From Acanthochlamys bracteata (Eukaryota; Streptophyta; Magnoliopsida; Pandanales; Velloziaceae), in contig CM034142.1 in the NCBI GenBank assembly GCA_019914995.1, positions 4,421,031-4,485,030 of the forward strand: a stretch of 64,000 bases of DNA, written 5' to 3'. Under the pieces are notes generated by a model, which saw only the letters and a list, made by a program, of their open reading frames with translations, was not told the DNA's origin and did no database searches. The position numbers and the translations under genes are program-made. Positions 28,931 through 39,499 of this stretch are shown here, one piece after another (the stretch's first letter is position 1; each line of letters opens with the position of its first letter).

Positions 28931-29980
28931 AAGAATAAATTAAAATTAATTTATAAAAATTTATTTATCAAAATCTAAACTGTTAAATGTGATTTATGTT
29001 TTCTCATATATCATATTGATAAGAGTTTAGATCATTTGGATGATCTTTAGTGCTGAACCAAAGCTAAAAATTGATGAACGTACACGATTTAATAATTTGT
29101 TAACATAAATCGGAGCAATAGGTTATATCTAAACTTGATGAAACTTTGTGTGAATAATATGTTATAGTCTATAATGTATTCAATGGTATAGATCTCCATT
29201 TTATTCTTACAATTGTGTGAATTGAGTATATGAGCAAGGAACGATATGACGAGTAAGTTTATGACCATGAGACTTATACTCTTCCATTATATTTCCAATA
29301 GATTATCTAAACCATGGATATCTTAAATAATACAACATTATTGTTCATGCAAAATTTTATTATATTTGGATAGAAGTTAATACTCAGATTTCAACCGTAT
29401 AAATTGTTAAATTGTATACATTCGTCGATTATTGGCTGTGATGGAGCAGAAAATATCATTCGAATAATGTATAAATTTGTCAACAAGATATACGAAAAAT
29501 ATAAATCTAAGGGTTTATATTTTATTAAATAATTTTTTCTAATTACTTTTGAAAATTTTATGTTTTTAGTAATAGGGACCATCATCTAAGTTGGTTCCTA
29601 ATGCTATGATAATAGAGACCGGGTTTCAATGTAGTCGTTATTAGTGTAGAACATTAGTGACCCGGTGATCTCCTGGCCGCCAGTAATTTGCTAATAGGGT
29701 ACAGCTTCATGATGGTCCATTTTACCTTACAAAATAAAAATATTAAAATAATTAGTAAATATTTATTTAATAAAATCTAAACCGTTGGATGTGATTTATA
29801 TTTTTTATATATCACATTATAATTTTATTTGGATGATGTTTATGTTCTATAATATTAAATAATTGATGAACGGATATGATTTAACAAATTGTAGGATTAG
29901 ATCATAACACGAAAATACATTCAATTGTGATAAAATTTTATTTAAATAGTAAGGTTATAATATATATATATATATATATA
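28931..29980. other. CACTA interior, non-coding AT-rich
   Basis: No gene recognised. Two diverged copies of a segment with ATCTAAACTGTTAAATGTGAT / ATCTAAACCGTTGGATGTGAT lie at about 28974 and 29771. A further AGTAATAGGGACCATCAT block at about 29566 recurs at about 33105 (TATTAGGGACCATCTT), so old local duplications are present. A pure TA tract at 29960-29980 abuts the foldback element. Confidence 0.55.
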
Positions 29981-32591
29981 GGATGGGGATATGCACACAC
30001 CCGTCACTGTGCGTGCACACCCGCACACCCATTGTGAGCCGTCTGATCGTTTGATCAGACGGCCCACGCTGATAAAAGAAAACGCGTGCAGGAAGCTTTT
30101 AAGGAACAACTATTCACGCGTTTCTTTCTCAATTCATTTCTTCTTCGCCGAGCATAACTCCAGCCGAGAGAACTCTCTCACCTCCCCCTCGTCACGTCCT
30201 TGCCGGTGCTCTAACGCCTTTTCTATTTTTTTCCTTCTTCCTCGGTGTGCTTTCCGGCGTTTCTTCCTTTCTTCGGGCGGAACAAGTCCTCGAGCCGATC
30301 GCTTAGGCTTTCGCCGTCGACCACGATCACCGGAATCTGAGCACAGCAAGGAGGAATTCTCATTGTCTCCTTTCGAATTCGACGACGATGATTGGAATCC
30401 AACCGAATCCGGCTACATCTTCGGCCACGTTATAGGCGGCTCACCAAAGCAGAATTCATTGCGGTAATCAATTTTTGAATTTTTTGATTGTATTCTTCGA
30501 ATTGAAGTTCTACCTTTCGAATACTGATTCTTTGATTTTTGTTTGAATGAATTTGCAGGATTGAAGTACGTTCTGAGTGAAGAATGATGAATTTAATAAT
30601 GCTGGTCTGTTGTGAATGAAGAATTGTTAATTTATATATATTTTTTTGAATTCTCTTCTTCGAATACTCGAATGAAGAATGTTGTTCTCTTGTGAATGAT
30701 TTTTTTTTGCTCTGTTGAGAATGAAAGTTTTATTTTGATGAAGAATACTGGAATACTGGATGTGAATGGAGAATATTGTAATGAAGTTCTGTTGAGAATG
30801 AAGAATTCTCTTCTTCGATTGATTTTTTTTTTTTTTTTTGAGCTTTTGAATGAAAATTTCAGTTCTGTTGTGAGCTACTTTTGTTCGGTTGGAGTATAAT
30901 TTTATTGGATGATGTTTGGCGTTTCACAGATTATTGAGTAGAGAAGAGTTCCTACATCAGATGTTTGCTCAAGATAGTCGTGAAGGAAGTCGAAGTATTG
31001 TGAATGTTATCCTCCGTCTACTCAGCTTGATCGCAGCTACTTGTTATCTGCTGCTTTTTCGAAGAGTTAGTATGATGTTTGTTTGCACAATTATGTTAAC
31101 CTCTCTGTCTACTCAGCTTCACAAGCTGAAGAGTTAGCTATTCGGATAAAGTGTTTATGTATCTGTTTTTGTTTAAGGAAATTTTTTTTAAAAATATTTC
31201 GTCTTTGTTCGAAAATGTTTGGAGATTATGTATGGCTTTGAATGACAATGGATTACTAAAATTGCAATATAGCTTTGGACGTAATTGATTGTATAAGTCT
31301 CTGCAAGTTTTTCTTACGAGGAAGGAAAAACTGAACATCTGCTCTATGTATCTGCTCTCTGTTTTAAGGAAAAAAATAACTGAACAGAGGCTGTTGTTTT
31401 GAACATTCAATTTGATTGCAACATATGCTACTCATACAAATTTACTGCCAATATTCATTGCTAGTGAACAGATCAATGCCAAATGACTACTTCGAATGTG
31501 AGCACTTCATTCATTCATTTCATTCATTCACAACACTTTAATAGAAGCTTCATGGATCAGACACTCACTCGGTGCCAACATTTTTATTGAACATTCACAT
31601 ACCAGATTGAGAAAGAGCATCATAGAACTTGATTCATGCATTGCTTTAAATCAACACTTAATTCATAATAAACAGTCATTCACATCAAAACTGAAATTTT
31701 CATTCAAAATTCAGAAAAAAAAACAATCGAAGAAGAGAATTCTTCATTCTCAACAGAACTTCAGAACTTCATTACAATATTCTCCATTCACATCCAATAT
31801 TCCAATACTCTTCATCAAAATAGAACTTTCATTCTCAACAGAAATTCAACGAGTACAAAAAAAAAATCATTCACAAGAGAACAGCATTCTTCATTCGAGT
31901 ATTCAAAGAAGAGAATTCAAAAAACAAAAAACAACAAATCTTCATTCAACAAACCAGCATCATTAAATCCATCATTCTTCACTCAGAACGTTCTTCAATC
32001 CTGCAAATTCAAAAAAAAAGAAAAAAATCAAAGAATCAGTATTCGAAGGTAGAACTTCAATTCGAAGAATACAATCAAAAAATTCAAAAATTGATTACCG
32101 CGGTGAATTCTGCTTTGGTGAGCCGCCTGTAACGTGGCCGAAGATGTAGCCGGATTTGGTTGGATTCCAATCATCGTGGATGGATTCGAAGGGAGACAAT
32201 GAGAATTCCTCCTTGTTGTGCTCAGATTCCGGTGATCGTGGTCAACGGCGAAAGCCTAAGCGATCGGTTCGGGGGCTCGTTCCGCCCAAAGAAAGGAAGA
32301 AACGCCCGAGAGCACACCGAGGAAGAAGGGAAAAAATAGAAAACAAAGACAAACGGCGTTAGAGCGCCGCTAGGGACGCGGCAAGGGGGAGGCGAGAGAG
32401 TTCTCTCGGCTGGAGTTGTGCTTGGCAAAGAAGAAATGAATGAGAAATAAACGCGTGAATAGTTGTTCCGTAAAAGCTTCCTGCACGCGTTTTCTTTTAT
32501 CAGCGGGGGCCGTCTGATCAAACAATCAGACAGTTCACAATGGGTGTGCGGGTGTGCATGCACAATGACGGGTGTGTCCACATCCCCATCC
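29981..32591. mobile_element. Foldback transposon with arms of about 0.9 kb (possibly Mutator-like)
   Basis: The left arm (about 29981-30868) and right arm (about 31690-32591) are reverse complements with scattered differences, separated by a loop of about 820 bp. The outer tips are GGATGGGGATATGCAC and the complement GGATGGGGATGTGGAC. Both sides are pure TA tracts, so a target duplication such as TATATATAT is plausible but cannot be proved. Long terminal inverted repeats of this size fit Mutator-like or foldback elements. The outer 500 bp of each arm is GC-rich and ends at a GGTAATCAAT that could act as a splice donor. No transposase is present in the loop. Confidence 0.85.
29991..30467 (+). 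CDS. Open frame in the left arm of the foldback element
   Basis: A 158-codon frame starting in the terminal repeat, with Arg/Ser-rich low-complexity sequence, then an acidic FEFDDDDWNPTESGYIFG segment and a Gly-Ser-Pro end next to a potential splice donor. The opposite strand of the same DNA has a basic frame (30349-30134), and the mirrored right arm has its counterpart (32156-32362). I do not recognise a family. It may be 5'-leader DNA of a captured host gene that happens to be open, since the pyrimidine-rich first half looks like untranslated leader. Protein-coding status is doubtful. Confidence 0.25.
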   Translation: MHTPVTVRAHPHTHCEPSDRLIRRPTLIKENACRKLLRNNYSRVSFSIHFFFAEHNSSRENSLTSPSSRPCRCSNAFSIFFLLPRCAFRRFFLSSGGTSPRADRLGFRRRPRSPESEHSKEEFSLSPFEFDDDDWNPTESGYIFGHVIGGSPKQNSLR

Positions 32592-32612
32592 ATATATATA
32601 TATATATATGTG

Positions 32613-33033
32613 ATAGGATAGAGGCACATGCTGTTCTTATAGGCACATTGGTGCACATGCCGGCCAAAAGTGGCCGGCGAGATCTCCAAATTTAATCTCC
32701 ACCGTTGGATATGGAGAACCACGAGTTGCAAACATGTTAGTAAAATTTTAGCTCAATCAGAATACGAATCGACTTCCATCGGAACTCTTGATCAAAATGA
32801 CACAAAAATAAAATATATATATTTTGTCAATTTTAACTTCTTGTGTCATTTTGATCAAGAGTTCCGATGGAAGTCGATTTGTATTCCGATTGAGCTGAAA
32901 CTTTAATAACATGTTTGCAACTCATGATTCTCCATATCCAACGGCGAAAATTAGATTTGAAAATCTCGCCGGTCACTTTTGGCCGGCATGTGCACCAATG
33001 TGCCTATAAGAACACCATGTGCCTCTATCCTAT
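32613..33033. mobile_element. Hairpin MITE, 421 bp
   Basis: A near-perfect palindrome. The left arm 32613-32805 starts ATAGGATAGAGGCACATG. The right arm 32842-33033 ends in its exact complement. The loop is 36 bp of AT-rich DNA. Landmarks in both arms include GCCGGCCAAAAGTGGCCGGC-like and CTTGATCAAAATGACAC segments. It lies about 20 bp right of the foldback element, across the same TA tract. The transcript would fold into a long stem, a possible source of small RNAs. Superfamily cannot be assigned because the flanks are too simple to define a target duplication. Confidence 0.9.
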
Positions 33034-33179
33034 TCCTATAGATATATGACGGTTTAGATGTTAATCAATATAATTTTATCAACTAATTTAAAATTTTTAT
33101 TTTTTAAAGTATTAGGGACCATCTTCAAGTTTGGTTCATAATACCAAACAATAAAGACCACAATCCACTGCTACCTAGC

Positions 33180-33462
33180 TCCCCCAGTCCCCACTTCTTA
33201 AAGTACTTTCAATTTTCGTCTACCCTCTCCCTGACGATTTTCGCTTCAGCTGCCCCACCCCCAATTTGATGACGGAGGTACCTCTATTCACCGATTCCCG
33301 CTCGCTACCACCGCATGCTACTTCCGCCTGCCACTTCCTACCACAGTCTGCTGCTCGCTACCGCTGCCTGACGCCTATTACTGCCGCCTGCAGCCGACAC
33401 CTACTCCAGCTGCCTGCCGTCGATTTCTGCCATTCTCCGACGCCACTGCCACCGATTTTTAG
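33180..33462 (+). other. GC-rich 5' exon of the CACTA transposase gene
   Basis: A C-rich stretch (CTGCCACTTCC, CTGCCGCC type words) in otherwise AT-rich DNA. It ends TTTTTAG/GTAATTTT, a good splice donor at 33463. A matching acceptor, TTGTTGTAG, ends at 33742, three bases before the transposase ATG. This is best read as an untranslated first exon and an intron of about 280 bp upstream of TNP2. The 66-codon frame 33266-33466 within it is probably not translated. Confidence 0.5.
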
Positions 33463-33744
33463 GTAATTTTGTTAAATTTGATTTTAAAACCAATAGAATA
33501 TTTATTTTACTAATTTTAAAATATTTGATAATTAATCTTAAGCAAATTTTATGAAATGATATTTAATAGTAATGTGTATGTAATCTTGTAGGAAATTTAT
33601 TTGTAAGAAATTAATTTTGTTAATAGGATGTTGATATTTCTTTTGTTGTATATATGTTAGTGTTTCTTTAATTATGAATAAAATTAATTTTGAAATGAAT
33701 AAATCAAATAGTTAAGTAGTCCTAATGTATATGCTGTTGTAGGA

Positions 33745-36217
33745 ATGGATAAGAGTTGGATGAAAATAAAAATAGAGTGAGCAAAGAGTATATTGATTGG
33801 TTAAACAATTTATGATGTTTGCTTGTGAGCATGTAGGAAGTATGAAATGAATTTGATGCTTGTGTAGACTTTGTTTAAATGAATATTGGCAAATTTGGGA
33901 AGTGGTTCAAATGCACCTAATAACAAAGGGTATTATGGTGACGTATACCACGTCGCTAGATCACAGAGAGAAGATTTCAGAGATGAACATTCAATCAAGT
34001 AGAGGATTAGAAGAAACTTTTATTGCAGATGTCGACAGTGATGATGGTGATGATGAACTATTTAAAATGTTGCAGGATATTAATATCAGTTTATTTGTTG
34101 ATATCGGGATCGAAGAACATACACCCATAACAAATGATAATGATGAACAACTTGATAGGTTCAATATCTTGTTAAGAGATGTTAAAAAACCGTTGTTTGG
34201 GGATAGTAATGGGCCTTCATTTTTGTCATTCATCGTGATGTTGCTTAACACGAAAGTGCGTAACCAAGCAATGAGTAAGATGATTGATGATATCCTGAAA
34301 TATATTGTATATAGTGCCTGAAGCCCACTCAATCCTGTCATCATATTATGCGGCTAAGAAAGTGTTGTGGGGTATTTGATTGGGATGCGAACGATCCATA
34401 CATGCAAGTAGAACTGTGTCCTGTTTACAATTCTATCGTTTTGATAAATGTCCAAGATGCAACGAATCGAGGTGGAAGCACACTAATGTTCCAGGCAAGA
34501 AGATTGCTAAGAAAGTATTGCGTTACTTTCTTGTGACCTTGAGATTGCAGAGATTATATATGTCAAAAAAACTGTATCAGATATGCGTTGGAATAAGGAA
34601 CAACTTGCTCCTAATAAAATTTTGCTAAGAAATCTAGTAGACAGCAAAGCTTGGAAACATTTTTGTGAAAATTATTTGCTCTTTTGCCAAAGAGCCTAGG
34701 AATGTGCGGCTTGGTTTGTCAATGGATGGTTTCACTCTATTCAATTATATGAGCAAGCAATAAAACATGTGGCATGTTATAATAACACCGTATAACTTGC
34801 CGCTGTGGAGATGTATGAAGAATCCCGTTTTCATATTATTAATTTCAGGTCTAGGCCAATTTGGTAAAGATTTCGATGTTTGTTTATCGGCTTTGATAGA
34901 TGAACTGAAAGAGTTGTGGGAGCCAAGGGTTAAAACATATGATGCAGTTTCTAAAATTATGTTCAGTATGGATACTGCGGTCATTAGGATTATCAGTGAC
35001 TTTCTTGTATATGGAGATTTTTTCGGATGGGTCACAAAAGGTAAACTTGCGTATACAATTTACAATAAGAATACATCTTGGGAGGTCATAAAGAATAAAA
35101 TATGCTACGGGAATCACCGAAATTTTTTACCTTTTAACCACCGTCTGAGAAAGAGTAAAAAGTTTAATAATAGAGCTGAGAGGAGGGTGTAAGTCAATAG
35201 ATATGAGTATAGATGATATATTGTTGTAATTGGTCATTGTGACCGAAACACAATTTGGAAAGTCGCCGACACTAAAGAAATGAAGGCGGCCAGTTGAACA
35301 TTTGCATTAGTCTAACAAAAGCATATTCTAGAAACTTCCTTTTTAGAAGCATTTACTGGTATGTCATAATTTTGATGTTATGCATATTGAAAAGAATATT
35401 GTAAAAAGTATTCTTGGCAGGATGTAAAGGTAGTGGGTATATGGCAGGAATTACATCTAATTCGTGACGGAAATAATATTGTGATACCATATGCGTACTA
35501 TGTGTTAAGGCTAGATGAAAGACGTACATTCTATGAATTCATATCCAAGTCAAATTCCCAGATGGATACGCAGGTAATACATCAGGATGCGTGAAAACAA
35601 CAAATGCAAAGAGGTTTGGGATGAATAGTTATGATTATTTTGTTTTGTTACAAAGATTTATGCTCGTTGAATTGCGTGGTCTTTTGCGTAAGGATGTACT
35701 AAATGTAATATGCGAGCTCAGTCGATTCTTTTGAATTTTGTGCTCGAAGGTCCTCAAAGTGGACGTGCTTGAGAAATTGCAAGAAAGTATAGTGCTGACC
35801 CTATCCAAGTTGGAAATGATTTTGCTGCTAGCATTTTTGATATTATGGTGCACCTAGCTATACACCTTATGAAGCGAAATTGCTGGCCTTGTTTAGTATC
35901 AGTCGATGTATCCCCCATTGAGATGTTAGTCGCAATTTATATAATATGTGAATTTAAAAAATAATTTTCTTCATATTATTAATTATATATATCGCATCTA
36001 CACTCTTTGTAGCACTATTGATAAGTTCAAATCTATTGTGCGTAATAAAGCTTGCCCGGAAGGATCAATTGCTAAGGTGTATTGTAATAATGTGATGGGT
36101 AAGGATTGGAAAGTGATACATAAATCTCTACATCGTCATATGTTTGATGCATCATTGTTCAGTGAGGACGAAGATCAAATAGCTGAAGATGTGAATATTG
36201 AAGGCGATGCATATTAA
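33745..36217 (+). pseudogene. TNP2-type CACTA transposase, frameshifted
   Basis: The start MDKSWMKIK (33745) and SKEYIDW, followed in another frame by VVQMHLITKGIM-TYTT (about 33897), is the transposase-associated N-terminal domain. An acidic region then leads into RFNILLRDVKKPLFGDS (about 34157). A zinc-binding-like CPRCNESRWK comes at about 34450, then KKVLRYFLVTLRLQRLYMSKK. A long frame at 34767-35192 has IITPYNLPLWRCMK, GKDFDVCLSALIDELKELW and YGDFFGWVTKGKLAY, the Transposase_21 core signature; the Cys pair expected after KGKLAC is lost here. MHIEKNI (about 35380) and KSIVRNKACPEGSIAK (about 36025) complete the DUF4218 order. At least several shifts and stops divide it. It is better preserved than the copies at 1935 and 20953. 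Confidence 0.92.
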
Positions 36218-36442
36218 GAGGCTGGGTGTTCAGATATCATTGTTGTGCTTATGTGTGAGGAGCTTAAGTTAGGAATGATGCTGATTGTGAGGTACTTGAT
36301 TGTCGTAATGTTGAAGAAAATCTAAGTGTAGATGACTATAGTGAAATAACTAAGATAATAATATATGTTCTAGAGTATTACTTGCTTTGTTATTAATTAT
36401 TGTCTATCTTAGTATCTCATATTTATTTTTCGATTATTGAAG

Positions 36443-37908
36443 ATGGCTCCAGGTAAAAGATCGAGATTGGCATAGTTGATCATTGCCCAACACCTTATCA
36501 TATTGTGTGCTACTTAGGAACAACACCTCCAGGTTCTACTTCAACCGCCCCTTCAGATACGCCAGTCCCTATTGCTGGTAAGTGTAATTTGTTGCGCTAA
36601 ACTTACTTATTTGTTAACAAACATGTACTTTACATAATGTAAGATCCACTTTGAAGGAGCTGCTACGTACACGTGAAGTCAACCGCGGATCAGCTTTGCA
36701 TATTTTGAACGAGGGTAAAGTACTAATACAATTTAATGCTGATGACAAATCCATTACACAACACTAGGTGTTGCTTTTAAGGAAACTTAGAATTTTGGTC
36801 CGAATGTACGCTCCAATTAATTGTGAAGGCTGGGTTCAAATTGAGAAACAACGACCTCGCGTCGTTAATGAAATTTATACACAACTTTCGGTATATAATA
36901 TTCCAATCTTTAGTACTTATTTTTATTATATATTATAATGCTAATTTTTTTTTTTATAAATTTTTTGTAGGAAAAGTTTGAAATCAATTTTGAGAATCCA
37001 AATTGGAAAAGATACTTGCACTATCCAGGAGTGACTATACATAAGCATTGGAGATACAGGGCACACCTGCAAGGGACTAACCCACCTAAGTATTTCCAAA
37101 AAGCGGTCGATTGATTGATCTTTGCATATCTAATATACACACTAGTATAATAACTCTACGTATCAAAAAAGGTTTCACGAAGTATTTGTTAAGAAGTTGC
37201 TTTATATATATTAGGAGACTTCAAGCATTGCGAAAGAGGCGCGTCTTAAACAACCTGATCCATATCGTAGTGGAAGTGAAAGTATAGCGAGTATTTCTAA
37301 GAGAATGGTAAATACAATCAATTGTTTGCAAAAACTATTTGCTATTCTTCTCATATTTATATTATCGAAACATATGCTATAACTGGGACCACTTGAGACA
37401 TATAAGATAGCTTACACAAAAAAAGCAGAGGGTCCATATAAAGGGTAGTTTAGTTTAAAGACAACTCGAAGCAATTATGTAAGTTGTATTTTTTTAGAAT
37501 AGAATATCAAATAATTATGTAAGGTATATCCATAATCCTAAATTAATTGTAGGAGGTCATGAGTAAAATGTTTGAAGAATTTTCACAAACTAACCAGTCA
37601 ATGACATAAGACAAGTTATGGAGAGTGTTTTAAAGAACAGATTTGGTTATTGTCATGGTTGAGGGCCAGGGCCAAAACCATAGCATAAAGATGATTGTGC
37701 GTCAGAGGTATCTAGTTTAAGAACTCAACTGGACAGAGAAAGACAAGAACGGAAGGTTATGAATGAAAGACTTAATGCTCTCAAGCAGGAGGTCTCAAGA
37801 TTGACAACCTTTGAGGAGGAATTCGAGCAACAATGACAACAATTCAACGAGCTAATGCAAATGATGAAGTCTATGAAAAGCCAACTGGAAAGACAATGTC
37901 CAACCTGA
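36443..37908 (+). pseudogene. TNPA/Ptta-like second CACTA gene with coiled coil
   Basis: A multi-exon gene downstream of TNP2. Exon 1 begins MAPGKRSR (36443) and ends at a GTAAGT donor (36578). Exon 2 (about 36640-36890) includes ELLRTREVNRGSALHILN and RILVRMYAPINCEGW. Exon 3 begins after TTTTGTAG (about 36970) with EKFEINFENPNWKRYLH. Exon 4 (about 37216-37308) reads SSIAKEARLKQPDPYRSGSE. Exon 5 (about 37382-37480) has ETYKIAYTKKAEGPY. The last exon (from 37554) has EVMSKMFEEFSQ, then, after shifts, NRFGYCHG-GPGPKP. It closes with a stretch of heptads RQERKVMNERLNALKQEV (about 37741-37795) predicted to be a coiled coil. Internal stops are present in exons 1, 2, 5 and 6. The family binds subterminal repeats in En/Spm. 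Confidence 0.85.
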
Positions 37909-38002
37909 GGTAAATTAGTTATCTTGTGATCGTGAGTCGTCACACTTCAGTTTTTGTATAAAACAACAATTCAACGATATCATTAGTTATTAACAAGTTA
38001 GA

Positions 38003-38390
38003 AAATTTAATTTAGAATAACTTAGTTTAAACATAGGTGGTCAAACTATAAACTAGGCAATCAAATGGCACAAGATTGGTGTCGACACGATCGGCTGAAT
38101 GAGATTGACTTGCACAAAGAATTGGAATCAAATTTGGAGGTTCGAGGAGTAAGTTAGAATAAAGTGTAGGTTTTGAAAATATTAATATAGAATAGCTTAA
38201 TTTATAACAACATAGGGGGTCAAAATGTAAACTAAACCATCAAATGACACAAAATTGGCGCCGACATGATAGCTGATGAGTATGACTTGTAAAAAAGAGT
38301 CGAAATCAAATTTGGAGGTCCGAAGAGTAAGTTAGAAACAAGTTTAGGCTTTAAAAATCTTAATATAGAATAGTCTAGATATTTATTCAA
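38003..38390. repeat. Two tandem units of about 185 bp in the CACTA 3' region
   Basis: Two adjacent diverged copies begin AATTTAGAATAACTTAGTTT and ATATAGAATAGCTTAATTTA. Each contains GGTCAAA-TGTAAACTA, CAAATGGCACA-GATTGGTG and AAATCAAATTTGGAGGT. The end of a third unit starts at about 38368. This lies just downstream of the second gene, before the subterminal zone. Confidence 0.8.
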
Positions 38391-39226
38391 TACACAAGTA
38401 AATGTGGTTAATCATCTTCTAGTTTGTTTTCATTTCAGATTCATGATCATTTGCTCTTGTTTAAGGAGAAGGGCGCTCTTGGTTGTTGGCTCTTTTGTTA
38501 GGTAGTTTTTTATTATATTAGGACAATATAGTGTAATATTTGTATATATTATGTATTTTTGTATAAAATAATTATATAATTTAAATTTTATTTAATATTG
38601 ACTATATTTTGTATTTGTTCAACGAAATTTTAATTTTGGAAATATTTAGTATTGAATTGGCATGTTATAATATTTTTAATTATAATATTAAATTACAAAG
38701 TGAACTAAAAAACTAAATAATGACCTGACTACGCTGGTCGCCGATTGTAAATTACAATGACCAACAAAAAATAGCCGCTAATGTTAAAAATAGAAGCATT
38801 TGCGACCTCGTAAGAATTAGTCGCTACTACCAACATTTACAGCCAGCTACAATTGGTCGCGATTATTATGCATGCGAACACTGATCTCGGAAGTCATGAC
38901 CGTCCGCCGTTGGTTGCTAATTCGCTAATTAGCGACTGCTGATCGCGACCGCCATTGCAAAGTCATTGTTTCAACTAAACGGCGACAAGTGCATCAACTA
39001 AATGGTGACCCGCATGACTTGTTCGCGAACAGTTGAACAACGATAGGCGCTGTTGGTTGGAACATTGGCGACCAGTAGCTCCTACTAGTTGCTACCAGCT
39101 TCAACAACTCATCTAGCGCGATCATGTTGGCGACCTGTTTTTGCCTGTCACTGAAGGCATTCGTGACCGTTTTATGTTAGTAGCGACCAGCTGTAGCAAT
39201 CGCTATTGGTGTTTTGTCTTGTAGTG
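38391..39226. repeat. CACTA 3' region with subterminal repeats
   Basis: 38391-38720 is AT-rich without coding sequence. From about 38730 to the end there are dense TAGCGAC, GGTCGC and GCGACC motifs in both orientations, mirroring the 5' zone. The element ends in GTAGTG at 39226. Confidence 0.8.
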
Positions 39227-39229
39227 TGA

Positions 39230-39499
39230 AGGAAGAAGATGAACCGGTTCCTAAGGAAGCTCTAATAGTTACTGCAATGAGGTGAATCAGCTATTTATTT
39301 AGACACATGTCAAGTTCAAGAAGCTAGTTGTTCAGTTAACTTGCAATAGTGTCAACCTTAGCTAGTAAGTGAAGCAAGTTGGCGGCTGAAACTAATCAAA
39401 AGCTAAAATAGAAATGTTAGAAACGAAACAACGTAATTCTCCTTCTCCAAATACCTAATGCAAGTTCTAATTGATACCTAGTGAATTTCTTGCTATAGA
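39230..39499. other. Unassigned sequence between CACTA and chromovirus
   Basis: Nothing recognised in either strand. It may be the 3' untranslated part of the minus-strand gypsy element that follows. Confidence 0.4.

Larger units (their letters stand above)
28471..39226 (+). mobile_element. CACTA (En/Spm) transposon with two-gene interior
   Basis: A 10,756-bp element starting CACTACAAGAAAAC and ending in the reverse complement of CACTACAAGACAAAAC. It is flanked by TGA on both sides (28468-28470 and 39227-39229), the expected 3-bp target duplication. Both subterminal zones are packed with TAGCGAC/GTCGCTA repeats. Inside, in plus orientation, lie a GC-rich 5' exon, a TNP2 transposase gene and a TNPA/Ptta-type gene. 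Both genes contain stops and frameshifts, so it is defective now, though the ends are well kept and could be mobilised in trans. A foldback element and a hairpin MITE sit in its 5' part. Confidence 0.95.

Noticed and set aside
30134..30349. Lys/Arg-rich 71-codon frame suggestive of a nuclear or ribosomal protein
   Set aside because: It is antisense to another frame in the foldback arm, and its mirror in the other arm differs in length; low-complexity GC-rich DNA explains both.
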